NCBI GenBank assembly: GCA_033675265.1
Contig: JAUJYZ010000724.1
Span: forward strand, 191,001-255,000
From: Actinostola sp. cb2023
Taxonomy: Eukaryota; Cnidaria; Anthozoa; Actiniaria; Actinostolidae
Length of the DNA stretch: 64,000 nucleotides
Direction: 5' to 3'
Shown one piece after another: positions 1-35,562 of the stretch. The notes beneath the pieces are model-generated. The model did no database searches. It saw only the letters and a program-made list of their open reading frames with translations, and was not told the origin of the DNA. Position 1 is the first letter of the stretch, and each line of letters begins with the position of its first letter. The position numbers and the translations under genes were made by a program.

Positions 1-459
1 ATGGAATCACTCTATATTCGTTCCATAAACTGAGCTGACTATAATGAACCGAACTACTGTTCCCGCAGCACTCGCAATTAGATCCATTGGATTACTGTCT
101 TGTGATACTCAAGTTTTTAGAGGCCTCGTTCACCAGTACGGCTTACAGGCAGTAGTAGTAATCAGGGAGGCACCTCCCTGCAGTAATATAGCTCTCTTGA
201 ATGTTTAATTATTCATAACAACTTGTTTTTGAAATAGGTGTACATGTATACAAAGAAGTCGTACTGAACTTTCTCGAATAGTCGTCCAATAATTAAAACG
301 ATGACGTTTAATACTTTGGTAATTGACTTGTTATTCATTCCATAACTGAACTCATAACAAGGTTCGCTTCAAGCGACCGAACGCACTGCACGATATCAGT
401 TTAATAGCGAGTACACGGGTGCCGCATGTACTGCATGAAAGTCCGATTCCGGAACTAAA
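1..459. promoter_or_regulatory. 5' flank of copy 1, shared with copy 2
   Basis: The sequence from about 12 to 459 aligns by eye with 25153-25743 upstream of copy 2: shared landmarks include TTCCATAAACTGA, GATCCATTGGATTACTG and CGACGCACGATATC-like segments before the ATG. Copy 3 keeps only the part near its first exon. It probably holds the promoter, but no TATA box or other element could be assigned. Confidence 0.5.
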
Positions 460-16498
<16,039 letters not shown>

Positions 16499-16521
<23 letters not shown>

Positions 16522-19500
16522 CAGTCTGCACATATAACCAGGAACATCGCTTCTGGTTGTACACTTGAGCTATATGGATGTTAACAGTCTGCACATCAAC
16601 CAGGAACATCGCTTCTGGTTGTACACTTGAGCTATATGGATGTTAACAGTCTACACATAAACCATGAACATCCCTTCTGGTAGTACACTTGAGCTACATG
16701 GATGTTAGCTAGTCTGCACATAAACCATGAACATCGTTTCTGGTTGTACACTTGAGCTATATGGATGTTAACAGTCTGCACATAAACCAGGAACATCGCT
16801 TCTGGTTGTACACTTGAGCTATATGGATGTTAACAGTCTACACATCAACCATGAACATCGCTTCTGGTTGTACACTTGAGCTATATGGATCAGTGTTAAC
16901 AGTCTACACATAAAACAGGAACATCGCTTCTGGTTGTACACTTGAGCTATATGGATGTTAACAGTCTGCACATAAACCATGAACATCGCTTCTGGTTGTA
17001 CACTTGAGCTATATGGATGTGAACAGTCTACACATCAACCATGAACATCGCTTCTGGTTGTACACTTGAGCCGGCTATATGGATGTTAACAGTCTGCACA
17101 TCAACCAAGAACATCGCTTCTGGTTGTACACTTGAGCTATATGGATGTTAACAGTCTCGCTGCACATCAACCAAGAACATCGCTTCTGGTTGTACACTTG
17201 AGCTGTATGGATGTTAACAGTCTACACATAAATCACGAACATCGCTTCTGGTTGTACACTTGAGCTATATGGATGTTAACAGTCTGCACATCAACTAGGA
17301 ACATCGTTTCTGGTTGTACACTTGGGCTATATGGATGTTAACAGTCTGCACATAAACCATGAACATCGCTTCTGGTTGTACACTTGGGCTATATGGATGT
17401 TAACAGTCTGCACATAAACCACGAACATCGCTTCTGGTTCATGTACACTTGAGCTATATGGATGTTAACAGTCTGCACATCAACTAGGAACATCGTTTCT
17501 GGTTGTACACTTGGGCTATATGGATGTTAACAGTCTGCACATAAACCATGAACATCGCTTCTGGTTGTACACTTGGGCTATATGGATGTTAACAGTCTGC
17601 ACATAAACCACGAACATCGTTTCCTCAACATCGCTTCTGGTTGTACATGGCTATATGGTTGTACACTTGGGCTATATGGATGTTAACAGTCTGCACATAA
17701 ACCATGAACATCGCTTCTGGTTGTACACTTGGGCTATATGGATGTTAACAGTCTGCACATGAACCAGGAACATCGTTTCTGGTTGTACACTTGAGCTATA
17801 TGGATGTTAACAGTCTACACATAAACCAGGAACATCGCTTCTGGTTGTACACACTTGAACTATATGGATGTTAACAGTCTGCACATGAAACCACGATGTT
17901 AACATCGCTTCTGGTTGTACACTTGAGCTATATGGATGTTAACAGTCTGCACATGAACCAGGAACATCGTTTCTGGTTGTACACTTGAGCTATATGGATG
18001 TTAACAGTCTGCACATAAACCAGGAACATCGCTTCTGGTTGTACACTTGAGCTATATGGATGTTAACAGTCTGCACATGCACATAAACCATGAACATCGC
18101 TTCTGGTTGTACACTTTAGCTAGCTACATGGATGTTAACAGTCTACACATCAACCATGAACATCGCTTCTGGTTGTACACTTGAGCTATATGGATGTTAA
18201 CAGTCTACACATAAACCATGAACATCGCTTCTGGTTGTACACTTGAGCTATATGCATGTTAACCGTCTGCACATAAACCATGAACATCGCTTCTGGTTGT
18301 ACACTTGAGCTATATGGATGTTAACAGTCTGCACATAAACCATGAACATCGCTTCTGGTTGTACACTTGAGCTATATGGATGTTAACAGTCTGCACATGA
18401 ACCATGAACATCGCTTCTGGTTGTACACTTGAGCTATATGGATGTTAACAGTCTGCACATAAACCATGAACATCGTTTCTGGTTGTACACTTGAGCTATA
18501 TGGATGTTAACAGTCTGCACATAAACCAGGAACATCGCTTCTGGTTGTACACTTGAACTATATGGATGTTAACAGTCTGCACATCAACCACGAACATCGC
18601 TTCTGGTTGTACACTTGAGCTGGTTATATGGATGTTAACAGTCTGCACATGGTTGTACACTTGAACCAGGAACATCGTCTTCTGGTTGTACACTTGAGCT
18701 ATATGGATGTTAACAGTCTGCACATAAACCAGGAACATCGCTTCTGGTTGTACACTTGAGCTATATGGATGTTAACAGTCTGCACATGAACCATGAACAT
18801 CGCTTCTGGTTGTACACTTGAGCTATATGGATGTTAACAGTCTGCACATAAACCATGAACATCGCTTCTGGTTGTACACTTGAGCTATCGGTTGTACATG
18901 GATGTTAACAGTCTGCACACATAAACCATGAACATCGCTTCTGGTTGTACACTTGAGCTATATGGATGTTGTTCTGCACAGTCTGCACATAAACCATGAA
19001 CATCGCTTCTGGTTGTACACTTGAGCTATATGGATGTTAACAGTCTGCACATAAACCATGAACATCGCTTCTGGTTGTACACTTGAGCTATATGGATGTT
19101 AACAGTCTGCACATAAACCATGAACATCGCTTCTGGTTGTACACTTGAGCTATATGGATGTTAAAACCAGAACATCGCACATAAACCATGAACATCGCAT
19201 TCTGTTTCTGTTGTACACTTGAGCTATATGGATGTTAACAGTCTGCACATCAACCATGAACATCGCTTCTGGTTGTACACTTGAGCTATATGGATGTTAA
19301 CAGTCTGCACATCAACCAGGAACATCGCTTCTGGTTGTACACTTGAGCTATATGGATGTTAACAGTCTGCACAGTCTGCACAAACCATGAACATCGCTTC
19401 TGGTTGTACACTTGAGCTATATGGATGATGTTAACAGTCTGCACATGTTAACAGTCTGCACATCAACCATGAACATCGCTTCTGGTTGTACACTTGAGCT

Positions 19501-22500
19501 ATATGGATGTTAACAGTCTGCACATCAACCATGAACATCGCTTCTGGTTGTACACTTGAGCTATATGGATGTTAAAACAGCTTCTGTACACACATAAACC
19601 AGGAACATCGCTTCTGGTTGTACACTTTGAGCTATATGGATGTTAACAGTCTGCACATAAACCATGAACTTGAACACAGTCTGCACATAAACCATGAACA
19701 TCGCTTCTGGTTGTACACTTGAGCTATATGGATGTTAACAGTCTGCACATAAACAGAACATCGCTTCTGGTTGTACACTTGAGCTATATGGATGTTAACA
19801 GTCTGCACATCAACCATGAACATCGCTTCTGGTTGTACACTTGAGCTATATGGATGTTAACAGTGGATGTTAACTGCACATAAACCATGAACATCGCTTC
19901 TGGTTGTACACTTGAGCTATATGGATGTTAACAGTCTACACACATAAACCATGAACATCGCTTCTGGTTGTACACTTGAGCTATATGGATGTTGTCTGCA
20001 CATCAAACAGAACATCGCTTCTGGTTGTACACTTGAGCTATATGGATGTTAACAGTCTGCACATAAACCATGAACATCGTTGTACACTTCTGGTTGTACA
20101 CTTGAGCTATATGGATGATGTTAACAGTCTGCACATCAAACCATGAACATCGCTTCTGGTTGTACACTTGAGCTATATGGATGTTAACAGTCTGCACATA
20201 AACCATGAACATCGCTTCTGGTTGTACACTTGAGCTATATGGATGTTGTTAACAGTCTGCACATCTATATGGAACCAGTCTGAACATCGCTTCTGGTTGT
20301 ACACTTGAGCTATATGGATGTTAACAGTCTGCACACCAGGAAACCAGGAACATCGCTTCTGGTTGTACACTTGAGCTATATGGATGTTAACAGTCTGCAC
20401 ATAAACCATGAACATCGCTTCTGGTTGTACACTTGAGCTATATGGATGTTAACAGTCTGCACATGAACCAGGAACATCGCTTCTGGTTGTACACTTGAGC
20501 TATATGGATGTTAACAGTCTACACATAAACCAGGAACATCGCTTCTGGTTGTACACTTGAGCTATATGGATGTTAACAGTCTGCACATCAACCACGAACA
20601 TCGCTTCTGGTTGTACACTTGAGCTATATGGATGTTAACAGTCTGCACATGGAAACCTGAACATCGTTTCTGGTTGTACACTTGAGCTATATGGATGTTA
20701 ACAGTCTGCACATAAACCAGGAACATCGCTTCTGGTTGTACACTTGAGCTATATGGATGTTAACAGTCTGCACATGAACCATGAACATCGCTTCTGGTTG
20801 TACACACTTAGCTATATGGATGTTAACAGTCTGCACATCAACCATGAACATCGCTTCTGGTTGTACACTTGAGCTATATGGATGTTAACAGTCTACACAT
20901 AAACCACGAACATCGCTTCTGGTTGTACACTTGAGCTATATGGATGTTAACAGTCTGCACATAAACCATGAACATCGCTTCTGGTTGTTGTACACTTGAG
21001 CTATATGGATGTTAACAGTCTGCACATAAACCATGAACATCGCTTCTGGTTGTACACTTGAGCTATATGGATGTTAACAGTCTGCACATAAACCATGAAC
21101 ATCGCTTCTGGTTGTACACTTGAGCTACACTTTAAGCTATAACCATGAACATGTTTACACAGTCTGCACATAAACCATGAACATCGCTTCTGGTTGTACA
21201 CTTGAGCTATATGGATGTTAACAGTCTGCACATGGATGTTAACAGTCCATGAACATCGCTTCTGGTTGTACACTTGAGCTATATAGATGTTAACAGTCTG
21301 CACATCAACCAGGAACATCGCTTCTGGTTGTACTGGTTGTACACTTGAGCTATATGGATAACAGTCTTAACAGTCTGGTTGTACATATGGACCATAAACC
21401 AGGAACATCGCTTCTGGTTGTACACTTGAGCTATATGGATGTTAACAGTCTGCACATCAACCAGTCTGAACATCGCTTCTGGTTGTACACTTGAGCTATA
21501 TGGATGTTAACAGTCTGCACATGAACCAGGAACATCGCTTTTCTGGTTGTACACTTGAGCTATATGGATGTTAACACAGAACATCTGCACATAAACCAGG
21601 AACATCGCTTCTGGTTGTACACTTGAGCTATATGGATGTTAACAGTCTGCACATGAACCATGAACTGACATCGCTTCTGGTTGTACACTTTAGCTATATG
21701 GATGTTAACAGTCTACACATCAACCATGAACATCGCTTCTGGTTGTACACTTGAGCTATATGGATGTTAACAGTCTACACATAAACCACGAACATCGCTT
21801 CTGGTTGTACACTTGAGCTATATGCATGTTAACCGTCTGCACATAAACCATGAACATCGCTTCTGGTTGTACACTTGAGCTATATGGATGTTAACAGTCT
21901 GCACATAAACCATGAACATCGCTTCTGGTTGTACACTTGAGCTATATGGATGTTAACAGTCTGCACATGAACCATGAACATCGCTTCTGGTTGTACACTT
22001 GAGCTATATAGATGTTAACAGTCTGCACATAAACCATGAACATCGCTTCTGTTTGTACACTTGAACTATATGGATGTTAACAGTCTGCACATCAACCATG
22101 AACATCGCTTCTGGTTGTACACTTGAGCTATATAGATGTTAACAGTCTGCACATCAACCAGGAACATCGCTTCTGGTTGTACACTTGAGCTATATGGATG
22201 TTAACAGTCTGCACATAAACCATGAACATCGGTTCTGGTTGTACACTTGAGCTATATAGATGTTAACAGTCTGCACATAAACCATGAACATCGCTTCTGT
22301 TTGTACACTTGAACTATATGGATGTTAACAGTCTGCACATAAACCAGGAACATCGCTTCTGGTTGTACATTTGAGCTATATGGATGTTAGCTAGTCTGCA
22401 CATAAACCATGAACGGCACCGTTTCTGGTTGTACACTTGAGCTATATGAATATTAACAGTCTGCACATCAACCAAGAACATCGCTACTGGTTGTACACTT

Positions 22501-23393
22501 GAGCTATATGGATGTTAACAGTCTGCACATCAACCATGAACATCGCTTCTGGTTGTACACTTGAGCTATATAGATGTTAACAGTCTGCACATCAACCAGG
22601 AACATCGCTTCTGGTTGTACACTTGAGCTATATGGATGTTAACAGTCTGCACATGAACCATGAACATCGCTTCTGGTTGTACACTTGAGCTATATGGATG
22701 TTAACAGTGTGCATATCAACCATGAACATCGCTTCTGGTTGTACATTTGAGCTATATGGATGTTAGCTAGTCTGCACATCAACCATGAACGGCACCGTTT
22801 CTGGTTGTACACTTGAGCTATATGAATATTAACAGTCTGCACATCAACCAAGAACATCGCTTCTGGTTGTACACTTGAGCTATATGGATGTTAACAGTCT
22901 GCACATCAACGATGAACATCGCTTCTGGTTGTACACTTGAGCTATATGGATGTTAACAGTCTGCACATCAACCAGGAACATCGCTTCTGGTTGTACACTT
23001 GAGCTATATGGATGTTAACAGTCTGCACATAAACCATGAACATCGGTTCTGGTTGTACACTTGAGCTATATGGATGTTAACAGTCTGCACATAAACCAGA
23101 AACAACATCGCTTCTGGTTGTACACTTGAGCTATATGGATGTTAACAGTCTGCACATCAACCAGGAACATCGCTTCTGGTTGTACACTTGAGCTATATGG
23201 ATGTTAACAGTCTGCACATCAACCATGAACATCGCTTCTGCTTGTACACTTGAGCTATATGGATGTTAACAGTCTGCACATAAACCAGGAACATCGCTTC
23301 TGCTTGTACACTTGAGCTATATGCATGTTAACAGTCTACACATCAACCATGAACACCGTTTCTGGTTGTACACTTGAGCTATATGGATGTTAT
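16499..23393. repeat. 62-bp minisatellite array 1 (about 110 units)
   Basis: The unit is ACTTGAGCTATATGGATGTT followed by AACAGTCTGCACATAAACC, AGGAACATCG and CTTCTGGTTGTAC. The first unit begins within the last codons of copy 1 exon 6, so each unit repeats the stop region. Units vary mainly at CACAT-A/C/G-AACC and in the CC-AG/AT/AC-GAAC position. Between about 18,900 and 21,700 many units are truncated or scrambled. The array ends at GATGTTATTGTCTGC next to the PSMD2 fragment. Confidence 0.97.
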
Positions 23394-23563
23394 TGTCTGC
23401 ATGGTGAATCTAAAAATATATCATACAAGAAAATTTAATTCTGACAACAGAAAATCCTTTTTTCTTCATTTACATCAGTTTCACATTTTTACAAATGATG
23501 TCAAATGTCATTTTAACTTAAATCAGATTTTTAATACTCAACGAACGAATACAAGACACCCAC

Positions 23564-23884
23564 CGATAGTCGTTCCACCAACATATTCAACTCCTCTTGA
23601 AGTTGTTTGTCTTCTTCACTCTAGAAACAAGAATAAAACAATTACGAGAAGAACTTCAATCAAAAAAGCAAAAAAAATTGCCGAGTCACGACCAGCATGG
23701 ACGAAGGAAAGTTCAAATTTTAAGTCTCTTGTTCATTATAAGTGTCAAATAAATACACCGAGATATATAAATAGTGTTTGTCTCTTACTAATTCTACTTC
23801 TTCTTCCTTTTTCGGCTCATCTTTGGTCTTATTTTCCTCTTTTTTGATGTCTTTTTCTTTCTTTGATTCTGCTGCCGGCGCCAT
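23564..23884 (-). pseudogene. PSMD2: PSMD2 (26S proteasome RPN1) exons 1-2 only
   Basis: On the minus strand an ATG at 23884 opens an exon (23884-23789) reading MAPAAESKKEKDIKK and ending KKEEEVEL, then a GTAAGA donor. A second exon (23620-23564, after TTTCTAG) reads SEEDKQLQEELNMLVERLS, then GTGGGT. Phase 0 joins them as EVELSEEDKQLQ, the characteristic N-terminus of PSMD2/RPN1, the proteasome base subunit that binds ubiquitin receptors and substrates. Human PSMD2 is about 900 residues; only the first 51 are here. The next exon is not found before the minisatellite begins at 23393, nor recognised further left. It is either an orphan 5' fragment left by duplication or a gene with its remainder far away or misassembled. 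It points away from copy 2, head to head. Confidence 0.75.
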
Positions 23885-25152
23885 GTTGAAAGTCTGTGAA
23901 GGATTGTGGGTAGATTTCTAGTTCCAGTCTTTTCTCCTGTTTGCCTCACTCTGCTCAGCCGTGGCATTAGGGGTAAAACCACGTGCTATAGTAAATGGCT
24001 AAAAAAACGCTACTCAATACCAATATGTCTATTCAAGTAGGTTCAATTACTATGTTAATGTGCTGTATAACCTGGGTCTATCGAAATTACATCCACACGG
24101 GATGCCAGGCGATTATTAACCGTTCAGAACTGATTAGTCTAGCCGGCTATCTTGGGGTCAAAACTGTTTATATTTTGGGATAATGAATGCAGCCCACCTC
24201 AAAGCCTACTCTATTGCGTGGATCGAAAAAAAGAGAAAATAAAAATTCGATGAAATCGAACAGTCCTTTTAAGCCGTTATTTCGGAAGTTCTCCCATATT
24301 TTTTCCTTGATTTATTTTCTCCTAGGCATGCACTCAGGAATTAAAGAAACCTTTAGGCGCTTTACAAGCATTTTTTTCTTTTTTTCTATTGTAGGGGTCC
24401 GCCACAGTAATACTAATAAAGTATTAAGAATTAAGAATTAAAGCCCGATCATGTTTACCAGTAGTAAATGGAAATAAGCTTTGAAATAAACCATTCCACA
24501 GGCAGCGGTTTGTTCCGATGACCACGCTCGAACAGTGGTGACGTAGCTAGAATACTGATAGCGGTATTCAAGGTTCTATACCTTCATTTGATTCCTTTAC
24601 GCACTTACGTTTTATTTATTTAGCGAAAACTTTCTTCGTTTTTACAACCTCCTCAGTTCGCTAAAGCTCAACGCATTAGATCTTTAGCGAACTGGGGAGG
24701 TTGTAAAAACGAAACTAGTTTTCGCGGCTAAATAAATCAAACGTAGGTGCGTAAAGGAATGAAATGAAGGTATAGAACTTAATATCAGAGTAGCTATACT
24801 AACAATAGTTTGTATTTTTAAACCATGTATGTTTTCGTCCTGATTTTTTAGGCGATTCGAAAATAGAGGCTCGTGTCAAAGGGGCGGGATGGTCGTCGTC
24901 TCTTTTAGGGGTGTAAATTACGGGTTTTGGTATCACTTACGGTGTTCACGACGGAACGCCAATACTTTTAGCCATCAAGGTATCATTTAGGGTTGCACAA
25001 GAACAAAGCGAAAACGCCGTCATGTTGTGTTGGTGTCAGGTCAGCTGCTTTAGAATGATCGGTTCTCTTTTATATTCGAAAGCCCCTTTCAGGGAGATCC
25101 CCCCGGGGTAGTCGCCCAGTAATTAAAATCACGGTATTGTTGAATAGTTTGT
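23885..25152. other. Intergenic region before copy 2
   Basis: It starts with a plausible 5' flank of the PSMD2 fragment, followed by AT-rich sequence without recognised genes. A palindromic MITE lies at 24570-24780. The segment GATCATGTTTACCAGTAGT near 24447 and GGTGTTCACGACGGAAC near 24937 recur upstream of copy 3 (about 40455 and 40717), so this flank was part of the duplicated unit. Confidence 0.6.
24570..24780. mobile_element. Palindromic MITE upstream of copy 2
   Basis: AAGGTTCTATACCTTCATTT pairs with GAAATGAAGGTATAGAACTT; inner arms include GTTTTTACAACCTCC and GGAGGTTGTAAAAAC. About 210 bp in total. Confidence 0.8.
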
Positions 25153-25743
25153 TAATTGGCTTGTTATTCGTTCCATAAACTGAACTGACTATCATGAACC
25201 GAACTAGGCAACGCTCCTTGAAAACAGCGACGAAACGCATGCTGTTCCAGCACTCGCAATTAGATCCATTGGATTACTGTCTTGTGATACATGTTTTCAG
25301 TAGAGGCGCCTCATTCACCAGTACCTTACAGGCGCTGATCCAGACCGGTTTACACCGTTTTCCGCCGGAAAACGGTCAACATTTTCAAAGTAGCAGTAAT
25401 ATAGCTCTCTTGAATGTTTAATTATTCATTAAAACTTGTTACAAAAAGGTACAAATATAGGTACAAAACGGCCGGTTCGGAAAACGATCATCAGTTCGGA
25501 AAACGGTCACATTTTCCTGCAAGCCAGCTTCGATCATGGACGCGGTCACCTTTCAACATATTTACAAAGAAGTCGTATTGAACTTTCTCGAATAGTCGTC
25601 CAATAATTAAAACGATGACGTTCAATACTTTGATCTTGTTATTCATTCCATAGATAACTATATAACAACTACAAGCGACGCACGATATCACAGTTTAATA
25701 GCGAGTACGCGGCGGGTTTAGACTGAAAGTCTGATTCCTGAAA
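25153..25743. promoter_or_regulatory. 5' flank of copy 2
   Basis: Collinear with 12-459 upstream of copy 1 but with extra segments near 25330-25385 and 25440-25545 that contain repeated GGAAAACG(G/A)TCA motifs (four to five times, both orientations). The promoter is presumably here; no core element can be assigned. Confidence 0.45.
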
Positions 25744-33981
<8,238 letters not shown>

Positions 33982-34004
<23 letters not shown>

Positions 34005-35555
34005 CAGTCTGCACATCAACCAAGAACATCGCTTCTGGTTGTACACTTGAGCTATATGGATGTTAACAGTCTGCACATCAACCATGAACATCGCTTCTGG
34101 TTGTACACTTGAGCTATATGGATGTTAACAGTCTGCACATCAACCATGAACATCGCTTCTGGTTGTACACTTGAGCTATATGGATGTTAACAGTCTGCAC
34201 ATCAACCATGAACATCGCTTCTGGTTGTACACTTGGGCTATATGGATGTTAACAGTCTGCACATAAACCATGAACATCGCTTCTGGTTGTACACTTGAGC
34301 TATATGGATCAGTGTTAACAGTCTACACATCAAGCAGGAACATCGCTTCTGGTTGTACACTTGAGCTATATGGATGTTAACAGTCTGCACATAAACCATG
34401 AACATCGCTTCTGGTTGTACACTTGAGCTATATGGATGTGAACAGTCTACACATCAACCATGAACATCGCTTCTGGTTGTACACTTGAGCCGGCTATATG
34501 GATGTTAACAGTCTGCACATAAACCAAGAACATCGCTTCTGGTTGCGGTACACTTGAGCTATATGGATGTTAACAGTCTCGCTGCACATCAACCAAGAAC
34601 ATCGCTTCTGGTTGTACACCAGAATGGATGTTAACAGTCTACACATAAACCAGGAACATCGCTTCTGGTTGTACACTTGAGCTATATGGATGTTAACAGT
34701 CTGCACATGAACCAGGAACATCGCTTCTGGTTGTACACTTGAGCTATATGGATGTTAACAGTCTGCACATGAACCAGGAACATCGTTTCTGGTTGTACAC
34801 TTGAGCTATATGGATGTTAACAGTCTGCACATAAACCAGGAACATCGCTTCTGGTTGTACACTTGAACTATATGGATGTTAACAGTCTGCACATCAACCA
34901 CGAACATCGCTTCTGGTTGTACACTTGAGCTATATGCATGTTAACAGTCTACACATAAACCACGAACATCGCTTCTGGTTGTACACTTGAGCTATATGCA
35001 TGTTAACAGTCTGCACATAAACCAGGAACATCGCTTCTGGTTGTACACTTGAGCTATATGGATGTTAACAGTCTACACATAAACCACGAACATCGCTTCT
35101 GGTTGTACACTTGAGCTGTATGGATGTTAACAGTCTACACATAAACCACGAACATCGCTTCTGGTTGCGGTACACTTGAGCTATATGCATGTTAACAGTC
35201 TGCACATAAACCAGGAACTCCATCGCTTCTGGTTGTACACTTGAGCTATATGGCCGTTAACAGTCTGCACATAAACCATGAACATCGCTTCTGGTTGTAC
35301 ACTTGAGCTATATGGATGTTAACAGTCTGCACATAAACCATGAACATCGCTTCTGGTTGTACACTTGAGCTATATGGATGTTAACAGTCTGCACATAAAC
35401 CATGAACATCGCTTCTGGTTGTACACTTGAGCTATATGGATGTTAACATTCTACACATAAACCAGGAACATCGCTTCTGGTTGTACACTTGAGCTATATG
35501 CATGTTAACAGTCTGCACATAAACCAGGAGCATCGCTTCTGGTTGTTCACTTGAA
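33982..35555. repeat. 62-bp minisatellite array 2 (about 25 units)
   Basis: Same unit as array 1 and again beginning within the last codons of exon 6 of copy 2. Several units near the start match array 1 variants in order (for example ATGGATCAGTGTTAACAGTC and the GAGCCGGCTATATGG unit), so the array was copied with the gene. It stops at GGTTGTTCACTTGAAACAGT, directly against the 188-bp satellite. Confidence 0.97.
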
Positions 35556-35562
35556 ACAGTTA

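Noticed and set aside
18496..21473. Minus-strand frames reading VQTVNIHIAQVYNQKRCSW over and over
   Set aside because: They arise because 62 is not a multiple of 3 and the unit happens to have few stops on this strand; the frames cycle and break with each indel, and nothing suggests translation.
23374..23847. 157-residue plus-strand frame after array 1
   Set aside because: It lies antisense to the PSMD2 exons and has low-complexity composition with no recognisable motif.
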